A stretch of DNA of 64,000 nucleotides from CAZSDU01 sp963662525 (lineage in GTDB: Bacteria; Bacteroidota; Bacteroidia; Bacteroidales; FEN-979). Location of the stretch: contig OY759717.1 in the NCBI GenBank assembly GCA_963662525.1, positions 1,860,001-1,924,000 of the forward strand, in the 5' to 3' direction. Made by a program: the position numbers and the translations under genes. This document shows, piece by piece, positions 24,601 to 33,156 of the stretch. The notes beneath the pieces are model-generated. The model was not told the DNA's origin, did not search any database, and saw only the letters and a program-made list of their open reading frames with translations. How positions within the stretch are numbered: position 1 is the first letter of the stretch; each line of letters begins with the position of its first letter.

Positions 24601-26304
24601 ATGTCAAACATCGGATCGTACGAAGAACGCGTAAAAAACTTTGACTGGAATATTGCCGAAAAGGAGCTGGATTACCAGCCAGGCAACATCATTAACATCG
24701 GCTGGTATTGCTCCGACCGTATTTGTGAAAAAGGATACGGCAATAAACCCGCTCTGATCTGGGAAGGTTCTACCGGTATAGAGAAACGTTATACTTATAA
24801 CGACATCCGCCTGAACAGTAATACCATCGGACATTTTCTACGAGGTCTCGGCATCCTGCCTGAAGACCGGGTATGCTTGTTCATGGATAAAATCCCGGAG
24901 TTATATATCGGGTTTCTAGGTATTCTGAAAATGGGAGGGATAGCCCAACCGCTGTTTTCTGCTTTCGGAGATGAATCGCTCTTTATCCGCCTTGAGAATG
25001 CTCAGACCACCGCCATTATCACCCAGAAAAAGCATGCGCCTAAGATCAGGAAGATCATGGATAAAATGCCTTTCCTGAAGCATATTATCATCGTTGACCA
25101 GGATCCGTTAAAACCCTTACTTGATCGTGAAGTAGCTTTCGATATGGACAAGGCAGAAAAAGTTGAGCAATTCAAGATCCACCCCACCACCGCCGAATCA
25201 CCTTCTGTTTTGCATTATACTTCGGGAACGACGGGTCAGCCGAAAGGGGTCAAACATGTTCATTACAGCCTTATATCGCAGTATCTGACATCGAAATGGG
25301 TGCTCGATCTTCAGGAAGATGATATTTACTGGTGTACCGCCGATCCCGGCTGGGTGACTGGTACATCCTATGGTATCATCGGCGCTTTCAGCAATGGTGT
25401 GACCCAGTGTGTGCTCGATGCGGGGTTCTCGGCCGATAACTGGTACCGCTTTATCGAAAAACATAAGATCAGCATGTGGTATTCGGCTCCCACAGCCATC
25501 CGTTCCCTGATGAAAGCCGGTGAAGAGGTGATTAAAAAATATAATCTCTCCACGCTTCGCCATCTTGCTTCCGTTGGAGAACCCCTTAATTCCGAAGCCG
25601 TTATCTGGAGTGAAAGGGTATATGGAAAACCATTCCTGGATACCTACTGGCAGACGGAAACAGGATCCATCATGATTTCCAATTATCCCGGAATGAAGAT
25701 CAAGCCCGGCTCTATGGGCAAACCTTTCCCGGGGATCACCGCCACGGTCATTGACTCAGAAACTTTCACCCCATTTAACGAAACCGGAAAGATCGGACTC
25801 ATTGCCATCAAACCTGGCTGGCCTTCGATGATGCGGACTTACTGGAAGAATGAAGAGACCTACCAGAAAAAATTTAAAAACGGATGGTATCTTCCCGGCG
25901 ACCGCTCCTCTATCGATAAAGAAGGATACTTCTGGTTCGTCGGTCGCGATGATGATGTGATCAATACAGGTGGACACCTGGTGAGTCCGTTTGAGGTTGA
26001 ATCGGCCTTGCTGGAACATCCCGCCGTGGCTGAATCGGCCGTGGTAGCCAAACCCGACTTTGTCAACATGGAGGTCGTCAAAGCTTTTGTGACCCTGAAA
26101 CCCGGGTTCGTGGCCAGCAAAGACCTCGATCTCGATATCATGAACTTCGTACGGAAAAAACTTTCACCCCTAGCCATGCCGCAGGAAATAGAATTCATCG
26201 ATAACCTGCCTAAAACCCGAAGCGGAAAGATCATGCGCCGAATCCTACATGCCAAGGAATGGGGAGAAGAGATCGGAGATACCAGCACATTGGAAAATGA
26301 TTAA
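24601..26304 (+). CDS. acsA: AMP-forming acetyl-CoA synthetase
   Basis: 567 aa, the size of Bacillus AcsA-type acetate-CoA ligases. Acetate + ATP + CoA gives acetyl-CoA + AMP + PPi. Adenylate-forming motifs: YTSGTTGQPKG (P-loop-like), GEPLN, YWQTETG (substrate region), GDRSSIDKEGYFWFVGRDDD and the C-terminal A10 PKTRSGKIMRR, whose Lys is catalytic and is the known acetylation site in Acs enzymes. The following genes suggest its product may feed a carrier protein instead of, or as well as, CoA. A GNAT-ACD protein of the PatZ type at 33157 could modify it. Confidence 0.92.
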   Translation: MSNIGSYEERVKNFDWNIAEKELDYQPGNIINIGWYCSDRICEKGYGNKPALIWEGSTGIEKRYTYNDIRLNSNTIGHFLRGLGILPEDRVCLFMDKIPELYIGFLGILKMGGIAQPLFSAFGDESLFIRLENAQTTAIITQKKHAPKIRKIMDKMPFLKHIIIVDQDPLKPLLDREVAFDMDKAEKVEQFKIHPTTAESPSVLHYTSGTTGQPKGVKHVHYSLISQYLTSKWVLDLQEDDIYWCTADPGWVTGTSYGIIGAFSNGVTQCVLDAGFSADNWYRFIEKHKISMWYSAPTAIRSLMKAGEEVIKKYNLSTLRHLASVGEPLNSEAVIWSERVYGKPFLDTYWQTETGSIMISNYPGMKIKPGSMGKPFPGITATVIDSETFTPFNETGKIGLIAIKPGWPSMMRTYWKNEETYQKKFKNGWYLPGDRSSIDKEGYFWFVGRDDDVINTGGHLVSPFEVESALLEHPAVAESAVVAKPDFVNMEVVKAFVTLKPGFVASKDLDLDIMNFVRKKLSPLAMPQEIEFIDNLPKTRSGKIMRRILHAKEWGEEIGDTSTLEND

Positions 26305-26307
26305 AAA

Positions 26308-26334
26308 GATGCAGGATACAGGATATCCTGCATC
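26308..26334. repeat. Perfect 11-bp hairpin between acsA and the carrier protein gene
   Basis: Arms GATGCAGGATA (26308-26318) and TATCCTGCATC (26324-26334) with a 5-nt loop, followed by partial further units (CTGGATCTTGCATCC). No U-run follows, so it is more likely a mobile or REP-like repeat or an mRNA processing/stability hairpin than an intrinsic terminator. Confidence 0.7.
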
Positions 26335-26401
26335 CTGGATCTTGCATCCATTAGATAAGAAATCAAATCAAGTAACTGCAAATTAATAATAAGCAAAACT
26401 T

Positions 26402-26409
26402 AAAGGAGA
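26402..26409 (+). promoter_or_regulatory. Strong Shine-Dalgarno sequence for the carrier protein
   Basis: AAAGGAGA, 7 nt before the ATG at 26417. Unusual in this window, where most genes have no such sequence. Confidence 0.65.
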
Positions 26410-26416
26410 AAACACC

Positions 26417-26659
26417 ATGGAAGACATGAAAGAAATTATCAAGAATTATGTTGTCAAGGAATACGTGGAAGATGACACGGAATTAACCTACGACACTCCC
26501 CTGATTTCAGGTGGAATCGTCGACAGTTTTTCGATGGTCTCATTGAAACGCTTTCTTGAAAACAAATACCAGATCTCCATTCCCGATGATAAAGCGACTC
26601 CGGAAGCATTCGATTCTGTGAATAAGATCTGTAACCTGGTGAATGAATTTGTAAAATAG
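26417..26659 (+). CDS. Dedicated acyl carrier protein
   Basis: 80 aa, acidic, with the four-helix carrier layout. The phosphopantetheine site is Ser37 in GGIVDSFSMV (D-S-F in place of the housekeeping D-S-L). It is distinct from AcpP in sequence around the site and in its charged N-terminus. It is co-transcribed with the Kbl-type enzyme 13 bp downstream and lies between an adenylate-forming enzyme and that enzyme, which suggests it presents an acyl group (perhaps acetyl) to the alpha-oxoamine synthase. AcpS at 24157 would make the holo form. Confidence 0.85.
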   Translation: MEDMKEIIKNYVVKEYVEDDTELTYDTPLISGGIVDSFSMVSLKRFLENKYQISIPDDKATPEAFDSVNKICNLVNEFVK

Positions 26660-26660
26660 T

Positions 26661-26667
26661 AAGGAGG
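26661..26667 (+). promoter_or_regulatory. Near-perfect Shine-Dalgarno sequence for the second Kbl
   Basis: AAGGAGG, 5 nt before the ATG at 26673. Complementary to the canonical anti-SD. Confidence 0.65.
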
Positions 26668-26672
26668 AAACC

Positions 26673-27920
26673 ATGGCTTATACCGATAAAACCCGAGGAA
26701 TCTATACCGAAGTTCTGTCCGGCCTGAAAGATGCCGGTTTATTCAAACAAGAACGATTCATCCATTCAGCCCAGGCAGCCGATATAGAAGTAGAATTCCC
26801 CGTCGGAGCTGCGCTGAAAAAGGTCATTAATATCTGTGCCAATAACTACCTGGGACTTTCCAGTCACCCGGAAGTGGTTAAAGCGGCACATGCAGGACTC
26901 GATTCTCACGGATACGGCATGTCTTCCGTGCGTTTCATCTGCGGAACCCAGGATATTCACAAAAAACTTGAAAAGATGGTAACTGAATTCCTCGGGACCG
27001 AAGATACCATTCTTTTTCCATCCTGTATGGATGCGAATGCCGGCGTCTTTGAAGCCATATTGACCAAGGATGATGTCATGATTTCCGATCGCCTGGTTCA
27101 TGCTTCCATCATCGATGGGATCCGCCTCTGCAGCGCCATGCATGATACGTTCAAGCATTCCGATATGGGGCACCTGGAAGAAAAGCTGCAACTGCATAAT
27201 GATAAGCGGCTGAAATGCGTGATCACTGATGGCGTTTTCTCTATGGATGGCGATACGGCCAAACTGGATAAAATGGTTGAGCTTTGCGAAAAATATGATG
27301 CCCTGCTTTTTATTGACGATTCTCATTCCAGCGGTTTTATTGGAAAAACCGGCCGGGGAACCCATGAGCAATATGGTGTAATGGGAAAAATTGACATCAT
27401 TACCACCACCTTCGGCAAAGGGTTGGGAGGAGCTTCCGGCGGCTGTGTTTCCGGTCGCAAAGAGTTGGTCGAAATGTGCCGTCAGAAAGCACGTCCATAC
27501 CTGTTCTCCAATACCATTGCCCCACCCGTGGTTGCCGGTGTCATCAAAGTTTTGGAAATCCTCTCCGCCTCGACCGACCGCCGCGACAAACTGGAAAGAA
27601 ATACTGCCTTCTGGCGCAAGGGACTACAGGATGCAGGGTTGATCATCAAGGAAGGGGATACGCCCATAGTACCAGTCATGCTCTTCAATGCAAAACTGGC
27701 ACAGGATGTTTCCCGCGATCTTTATGAAGAAGGCATTTATGCCATCGGGTTCTTCTTTCCCGTTGTGCCGCAAGGAGCAGCCCGTATCCGCACCCAGATC
27801 TCTGCCGGACATGAAATTCACCATCTCGAGAAAGCCCTGGAAGCCTTCAGAAAGGTTGGAAAGAAATACGACATCCTGGGAAAAACAAAACAAGAAATCA
27901 TCGAAAAATACGGAATGTAA
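26673..27920 (+). CDS. Kbl-type alpha-oxoamine synthase, copy 2, carrier-protein-linked
   Basis: 415 aa. Same fold and many of the same motifs as copy 1 (NICANNYLGL, SSVRFICGTQ, DDSHSSG, PLP lysine K249 in TTFGKGLGGASGG, RIRTQISAGH). It differs at positions around the active-site mouth: SDRLVHAS has Val142 where copy 1 and E. coli Kbl have Asn (LNHAS), and the KRYRY-like acyl-CoA-facing segment is AMHDTFKHSD. It has a 17-residue C-terminal extension (DILGKTKQEIIEKYGM-like). Adjacent to its own carrier protein, so an acyl-ACP may be used in place of an acyl-CoA, as proposed for some other family members. The amino-acid substrate is unknown. Confidence 0.88.
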   Translation: MAYTDKTRGIYTEVLSGLKDAGLFKQERFIHSAQAADIEVEFPVGAALKKVINICANNYLGLSSHPEVVKAAHAGLDSHGYGMSSVRFICGTQDIHKKLEKMVTEFLGTEDTILFPSCMDANAGVFEAILTKDDVMISDRLVHASIIDGIRLCSAMHDTFKHSDMGHLEEKLQLHNDKRLKCVITDGVFSMDGDTAKLDKMVELCEKYDALLFIDDSHSSGFIGKTGRGTHEQYGVMGKIDIITTTFGKGLGGASGGCVSGRKELVEMCRQKARPYLFSNTIAPPVVAGVIKVLEILSASTDRRDKLERNTAFWRKGLQDAGLIIKEGDTPIVPVMLFNAKLAQDVSRDLYEEGIYAIGFFFPVVPQGAARIRTQISAGHEIHHLEKALEAFRKVGKKYDILGKTKQEIIEKYGM

Positions 27921-28478
27921 ATGGACAACAAGCTGGCAAACCCTGCACCATTGGGACTCATGGGCTTCGGCATGACAACGGTTTTACTGAATATTCACAA
28001 TGCCGGTTTTTTCCCGGTCAGCGCCATGGTCCTGGCCATGGGGATTTTTTACGGGGGTATTGCCCAGGTCATTGCCGGTATTCTTGAATTCAGGAAAGGG
28101 AATACTTTCGGACTCACTGCTTTTACTTCCTATGGCATGTTCTGGCTCACCCTGGTGGCATTATGGCTGCTACCGGAAATAAGCACAGGCAAAGGAATCA
28201 AGTCGGAGGAATCGTTTATGGCTTGGTATCTTTTCCTTTGGGGTGTGTTTACTTTCTTTATGTGGCTGGGGACTTTCGGGAAAAGCATTTGTTTGCAATT
28301 TGTTTTCCTTTCCTTGTGGATATTATTTTTCCTGCTGGCCATCCGCGACTGGACCGGCTCCCCCCTGATAGGGACGATTGCAGGGTACGAGGGAATTATT
28401 TGCGGCCTTTCTGCCATTTATCTTGCAATGGCTGAAGTGCTCGAAGAAGCAAGAGGGAAGAAAATATTACCCTATTAA
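27921..28478 (+). CDS. satP: Acetate/succinate transporter, GPR1/FUN34/SatP (YaaH) family
   Basis: 185 aa with six hydrophobic helices. The N-terminal family signature NPAPLGLMGFGMTT (residues 7-20) identifies SatP/AceTr channels, which take up acetate with protons. It starts on the base after the kbl-2 stop (TAA then ATG), so it is translated from the same transcript. Together with acsA it argues that acetate is the starting compound of the cluster. Confidence 0.92.
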   Translation: MDNKLANPAPLGLMGFGMTTVLLNIHNAGFFPVSAMVLAMGIFYGGIAQVIAGILEFRKGNTFGLTAFTSYGMFWLTLVALWLLPEISTGKGIKSEESFMAWYLFLWGVFTFFMWLGTFGKSICLQFVFLSLWILFFLLAIRDWTGSPLIGTIAGYEGIICGLSAIYLAMAEVLEEARGKKILPY

Positions 28479-28570
28479 TCGTGAAAACATCCTCACAAGA
28501 CGGATTTTTTTGCGATTTGATCTAATTATTTTCAGGGAAAGCTCAGGGTAATCTATTTTTATCTCTGAAA

Positions 28571-31093
28571 ATGATTCATAAACCATCCTTTCCTTTCTTC
28601 TGCTTAATTTTTGTCATATTTTTGACAATCTACTTATTTATTCCCATTCAGACAGCGGCTCAGGAAATATCCCAACGCTTGGATTCCGTTGCACTGACAA
28701 AAAAAAGTATTCCCGCTGCCCGTATTTCAGTACCTCCGAAAATCGATGGTCATCCGGATGAATCATTTTGGAAAACGGCCGCGGTAGCTGGTCATTTTGT
28801 CGAGTATGCACCACGCAATGGCACACTGCCAGCTCTTCCCACAGAGATCAGACTTGCTTATGATGATATGGCATTATATATACTCGCCATCATGTATGAT
28901 CCCCGACCCGACAGTATCTGCAGGGAAATGGGAAGACGCGACCAGATAGAATCCTTAAATACGGATTATATTTCTTTTGATATTCTGCCTTATAACGACG
29001 GGCTTAATATGTACGAGTTCAAGGTAAGTCCGGCGAACCTTCAGAACGATTGTAAATATTCAGCTGTGGGACAGGATATTACCTGGGATGCGGTTTGGGA
29101 AAGTGCCGCTATCATTACTGATTCTGCCTGGATCACGGAACTTAAAATTCCTTATTCCGCGTTAAGGTTTCCAAAAACGGAAGAACAGGTATGGGGGATC
29201 AATTTCTGGAGAAACATCCACCGTTATCATGAATATTCCACCTGGTCGTGGGTGGATAATAAATCACAGGACATTTTCCGGTATTATGGCACATTGACGG
29301 GATTTAAAAACATTAAGCCCCCGGTAAGACTTTCCTTTACACCCTATGTGTCGGGTTATATCGAGAAAATCCCGGAAATTAAAAACTGGTCTCCATATCT
29401 GAGAGGCGGACTGGATATCCGTTACGGGATCAATGAAAGTTATACCCTCGATATGATGCTTATTCCAGACTTCGGACAGGTTCAATCCGATGACCGCATC
29501 CTTAATCTGAGTCCTTTCGAAGTCAGGTATGATGAAAAAAGACAGTTTTTCACAGAAGCCACGGAACTATTCGATAAATGTGAGATTTTTTACACCCGCA
29601 GGGTGGGAAGCATGCCTAAAAATTATGGAACTCCATACGACAGTCTGAGGCAGAACGAGAAGGTGAATTCAAATCCCGACCAGACAAGGATCATCAATGC
29701 GACAAAAATCTCCGGAAGGAATTCAAAAGGACTGGGAATCGGCTTTTTCAATGGCATGACTACAAACACCTGGGCCAGTGTTCAGGATACCATTACCGGG
29801 GAATCACGCAGGATCATGACCCAGCCTTTTACCAATTACAATGTCCTGGTCTTTGACCAGAATCTGAAAAACAATTCTTACGTTACATTGATAAATACCA
29901 ATTATTGGACACCGGAAGAGGGTTATTCTGCCAATGTAACAGGGGTCGAAACCAACATAAAAAACAAGAAAAACACTTTCCGTGTCTTCGGGCGTGTCAA
30001 TGTCAGCCAGAAATATATCAGTGGAGTTCATCCTGAATTCGGACATCAGTATACCGTGGCCTTATCGAAACCCAGCGGAAAATTTCAGGCCCAGCTGTTC
30101 CGTCAGGAAACCGGCGATACCTACGACCCAAACGATATGGGATTCCTGCTTTACAACAATGAAACTTATAACCGCCTCAGGCTGTCCTGGTATGATTTCG
30201 ACCCCAAGGGAAAGATCATCAATTCTCAGACCGACTTTCAGGCTATTTACACTACTCTTTATCGGCCTTATAATTTTAAAACTTTGGAGTTCAGCTTAAA
30301 TAACTCTATCACTTTCGTGAAATACTGGACCAATGAAATATATGCCGAAATACAACCCCTGGGATTCAACGATTATTATGAACCCAGGATGTGGGGAAGG
30401 GTTTATACAATGCCCTTCAACTATTCGGGCGACTGGAGCTTATCTTCCGATTCCAGGAAACCCTTCCGTTATGCCCATTCTTTCGGATTCATGAACAGTC
30501 CGGATAACCATAATTTCAGGTATTATTTCACCCTTATTCCCCGGGTACGCTTCAGCGACCGGTTTTCTATGGCACTGGAGATCAATTTCGAGAAAGATCT
30601 GAACAATTATGGCTGGGTTACAACCACCTACGATTCCATTTCTCATCCTGTCATATTCTTTGGCCGCCGCGACATTACCACCATCAACAACATTCTCAAT
30701 GCCCGGTATATCTTTAGCACAAAAACCTCACTCTCCCTAAGGGCAAGGCATTACTGGTCGCAGGCAAAATACCTCTCATTCTATACCCTGAACCAGGAAG
30801 GGACATTGGATCCGGCAGGTTTCCTGGAGAATCAGAATATCAATTTCAATGCCTTCACCCTCGACCTGCAATTTATATGGTATTTTGCTCCCGGAAGCGA
30901 ACTGAGTGTAGTCTGGAAAAATGCCATCTACACCATGGATGAAAAGCTGGTCAACAACTACTTCAGGGATTTCGGCAATACCATCACCTCCCCCCAGGCC
31001 AATAGTTTTTCCTTCCGTATTCTGTATTATCTCGATTATCTTTTCTTGAAAAAAGCCTTTACAAAAAAGCAAAAAACAATGGCTTTGCAGTAA
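28571..31093 (+). CDS. Outer-membrane protein with CBM9-like domain and DUF5916 barrel
   Basis: 840 aa. Signal peptide (about 1-31, ending TAAQ). Residues 45-225 are a carbohydrate-binding family 9-like beta-sandwich (PPKIDGHPDESFWKTA start, INFWRNIHRY end). The remaining ~600 residues match the DUF5916 pattern, with alternating aromatic strands and a C-terminal strand ending in an aromatic-rich segment (FSFRILYYLDYLFLKK), suggesting an outer-membrane beta-barrel. The function of the family is not established. It is followed closely by a thioredoxin-fold gene that has its own -7 box. Confidence 0.85.
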   Translation: MIHKPSFPFFCLIFVIFLTIYLFIPIQTAAQEISQRLDSVALTKKSIPAARISVPPKIDGHPDESFWKTAAVAGHFVEYAPRNGTLPALPTEIRLAYDDMALYILAIMYDPRPDSICREMGRRDQIESLNTDYISFDILPYNDGLNMYEFKVSPANLQNDCKYSAVGQDITWDAVWESAAIITDSAWITELKIPYSALRFPKTEEQVWGINFWRNIHRYHEYSTWSWVDNKSQDIFRYYGTLTGFKNIKPPVRLSFTPYVSGYIEKIPEIKNWSPYLRGGLDIRYGINESYTLDMMLIPDFGQVQSDDRILNLSPFEVRYDEKRQFFTEATELFDKCEIFYTRRVGSMPKNYGTPYDSLRQNEKVNSNPDQTRIINATKISGRNSKGLGIGFFNGMTTNTWASVQDTITGESRRIMTQPFTNYNVLVFDQNLKNNSYVTLINTNYWTPEEGYSANVTGVETNIKNKKNTFRVFGRVNVSQKYISGVHPEFGHQYTVALSKPSGKFQAQLFRQETGDTYDPNDMGFLLYNNETYNRLRLSWYDFDPKGKIINSQTDFQAIYTTLYRPYNFKTLEFSLNNSITFVKYWTNEIYAEIQPLGFNDYYEPRMWGRVYTMPFNYSGDWSLSSDSRKPFRYAHSFGFMNSPDNHNFRYYFTLIPRVRFSDRFSMALEINFEKDLNNYGWVTTTYDSISHPVIFFGRRDITTINNILNARYIFSTKTSLSLRARHYWSQAKYLSFYTLNQEGTLDPAGFLENQNINFNAFTLDLQFIWYFAPGSELSVVWKNAIYTMDEKLVNNYFRDFGNTITSPQANSFSFRILYYLDYLFLKKAFTKKQKTMALQ

Positions 31094-31100
31094 ATATGGC

Positions 31101-31108
31101 TAATTTTG
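31101..31108 (+). promoter_or_regulatory. -7 box for the thioredoxin-fold gene
   Basis: TAATTTTG, 21 nt before the ATG at 31130. It covers the alternative TTG start at 31106 and so excludes it. Confidence 0.5.
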
Positions 31109-31129
31109 CATCTCCAATCTGCTCATTTT

Positions 31130-31657
31130 ATGAAAAAGAAATCCTTATTTTTTACTGTTTTGGTATTTGCCGTTTGTTACTTGTCATTTGTCACTTCCTT
31201 CGCCCAATTAACCGTCAGGCCTTATAACGAAAACCAGAATGCCCGTGCCGATCTGAAAGCTGTCCTTGTACTGGCACAGAAAGAAAACAAAAATGTACTC
31301 ATCCAGTTTGGCGGTAACTGGTGTTCCTGGTGTATGCGCTTTCATGCCCTGGTGACCGGCGTTCCCCGTGTGGATTCACTGATGAAACACAATTATGTTT
31401 ACCTTTTACTCAATGTTCCGCATGAAAAAGACAAGCGCGACAATAATATGTTCCAGGAATTCGGGTATCCGAACCGTTTCGGGTATCCGGTTTTTGTCAT
31501 CCTCGATAAAAATGGAAAACGTTTAAATACTCAGGATTCCGATGCTTTTGAATATCCGAACCCGAATATAAAAGGATATGATACGGCAAAAGTGATCCGC
31601 TTCCTGACCCTCTGGACCCCCAAAGCCCTGGATCCGGCATCCTATCAGAAGAAATAA
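31130..31657 (+). CDS. Exported thioredoxin-fold protein
   Basis: 175 aa from the ATG at 31130. A signal peptide (ending TSFAQ, residue 26) is followed by a thioredoxin-like domain with redox motif WCSWC (Cys65, Cys68; CSWC differs from CGPC of Trx) and the cis-Pro loop GYPVFVILDKNG. Probably a periplasmic thiol reductase or isomerase of the thioredoxin_7/DUF255-like type. A possible electron donor for the exported MsrBA, which is only inference. Its last 13 bases overlap the end of the convergent porin-like gene. Confidence 0.85.
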   Translation: MKKKSLFFTVLVFAVCYLSFVTSFAQLTVRPYNENQNARADLKAVLVLAQKENKNVLIQFGGNWCSWCMRFHALVTGVPRVDSLMKHNYVYLLLNVPHEKDKRDNNMFQEFGYPNRFGYPVFVILDKNGKRLNTQDSDAFEYPNPNIKGYDTAKVIRFLTLWTPKALDPASYQKK

Positions 31658-33006
31658 TATACCCCGATCAGGATCCGGAGGTTTCCGATTTCTTTGGAGT
31701 CGAAGACAAATCCCTTTTTACTGGTTGTTCCATAGGCAGCAACGGTATATTCCAGTTCTGTGGCCAGGCGGAATTTGCCTATGTTAAAAAGGATGCGAGG
31801 AGAGATCCGGTAGAGATAATCAATATTATTTCCACGGGTATAATAAGGGCCGGTCACTATTTCACCAATGCCAAGGTTTTTCCCATAGGCCAGAAATAAT
31901 CCGGGCTGCCATTTTTTTCCATTGGTATGGACTTCACCCCAGACGGCAAAGGAACGGAGATTGGCATAGTCAACAAATCCCCGGACGGAATCGGTGATGT
32001 TTTTAACGACATAACCTCCGACCATGGTATAGGAATAATTGTTATCCCCATATTCTCCGCCCAATTTCATGGTCACATTCCGGAGCTTTAATTTAGCATA
32101 AATATTCCCGGAAAAACCGGTTGATTTTGTATCTGTTTTATAGGTCTCGGTCACGGCATCATGATGAAAAACAATATTATTGATCACGGTATCATAAGCC
32201 TTGGATATGACTACTTCGGATGATAGTTTTGGGGTAAGCATCAGGTAATTAATCCCGGCTCCGACAAGAAATTCTGTTCCTTTATCTTCATTTTTAGTTC
32301 CATATTGGATCTGCAGATCCAATTCCGGTAAAACGGAATTTCGGGCATATTTCGGACTGGGACCTGAAGGCCCGTCGCTGACGAAATCTAGTTGTGAAAG
32401 CGCGGTAAAGGACAACTTAAATTTTCCGAAAGAACGGGTTATCTTGATCTGAGGATTGCGTGAAAATACAACAAAGGGGGCGCCGGTATTGAAGGAAACG
32501 GTAGCCGGTGAGCATTCGGGTACGAACATGGGATGCCACCATTGCCCTACCAGTAATTCCACCTTGGGCCAGGCAAGTTTTACCCAGGCATGCCTTAGCC
32601 GGAAAGAATTAATTGCAGGATTGACATTGCCGAAAAATTCCGCTTCAATATACCCGGATGTTTTTGCACCCAGGGCATCAGGACCGGAAATGGTGCCGGC
32701 CAGCCGGGTCTGAATAGAGAGAATATTGTAATTTGCCTTGGCATTGATATCCTTTCCATCTTCATCCGGCTTCGCATTTTCCGGGTAAAGCAGGAACTGA
32801 CTTTCCCTTAATCCGTAGGTCTGACGGGAGTCAAAATAGATATCCGTTTTGACAAATCCGGAAAAGCTGATCCCGAACAAGGGTTGTTTTTTTTCTTTTT
32901 CGGGCTGACTATTTCCGTTAGCGGCAGTTTTCGAATCAGATAACTGTGCCCGGGTTCCAAGGACAACCATCATCAGGCTCAGGAAAAGGAGTATTGTTTT
33001 TTTCAT
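31645..33006 (-). CDS. Porin-like outer-membrane beta-barrel protein
   Basis: 453 aa from the ATG at 33006 (the frame runs on to 33114, without a better start). A signal peptide (MKKTILLFLSLMMVVLGTRAQ) and a short Lys/Glu linker are followed by a body of alternating amphipathic strands, beginning FGISFSGFVKTDIYFDSRQT and ending in the terminal aromatic strand LRILIGVYYFF, which is the outer-membrane insertion signal type. This resembles phosphate-selective or DcaP-like porins found in Bacteroidota, but a named family cannot be fixed. Confidence 0.78.
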   Translation of the reverse strand: MKKTILLFLSLMMVVLGTRAQLSDSKTAANGNSQPEKEKKQPLFGISFSGFVKTDIYFDSRQTYGLRESQFLLYPENAKPDEDGKDINAKANYNILSIQTRLAGTISGPDALGAKTSGYIEAEFFGNVNPAINSFRLRHAWVKLAWPKVELLVGQWWHPMFVPECSPATVSFNTGAPFVVFSRNPQIKITRSFGKFKLSFTALSQLDFVSDGPSGPSPKYARNSVLPELDLQIQYGTKNEDKGTEFLVGAGINYLMLTPKLSSEVVISKAYDTVINNIVFHHDAVTETYKTDTKSTGFSGNIYAKLKLRNVTMKLGGEYGDNNYSYTMVGGYVVKNITDSVRGFVDYANLRSFAVWGEVHTNGKKWQPGLFLAYGKNLGIGEIVTGPYYTRGNNIDYLYRISPRILFNIGKFRLATELEYTVAAYGTTSKKGFVFDSKEIGNLRILIGVYYFF

Positions 33007-33118
33007 CGCACTAGGTTTTTTGAATTGCAAAGAAACTAAGAATTCCCAAGAATCCATCATCTGGCGGCTGTCATCTGCCCCCGGCCATCTGAAAATCACT
33101 ATCTTTACACCCATAAAA

Positions 33119-33156
33119 TTTTACTATTTCACCATTTCGCTATTTCACCATTTTCG
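33119..33156 (+). repeat. Direct repeat of CTATTTCACCATTTCG directly before an ATG
   Basis: Two almost identical 17-bp units (ACTATTTCACCATTTCG, then GCTATTTCACCATTTTCG) end on the base before the start codon at 33157. They fill the ribosome-binding region. Confidence 0.65.

Noticed and set aside
22964..27920. Sphingolipid (serine palmitoyltransferase) cluster as explanation for ACP plus oxoamine synthases
   Set aside because: Both enzymes carry Kbl-type motifs (CANNYLGL, RFICGTQ) and are close to glycine C-acetyltransferase, not to Bacteroidota SPT; no ceramide synthase or ketosphinganine reductase is nearby.
33007..33114. 36-residue N-terminal extension of the porin-like protein
   Set aside because: The signal peptide begins at the ATG at 33006; the extension has no export features.
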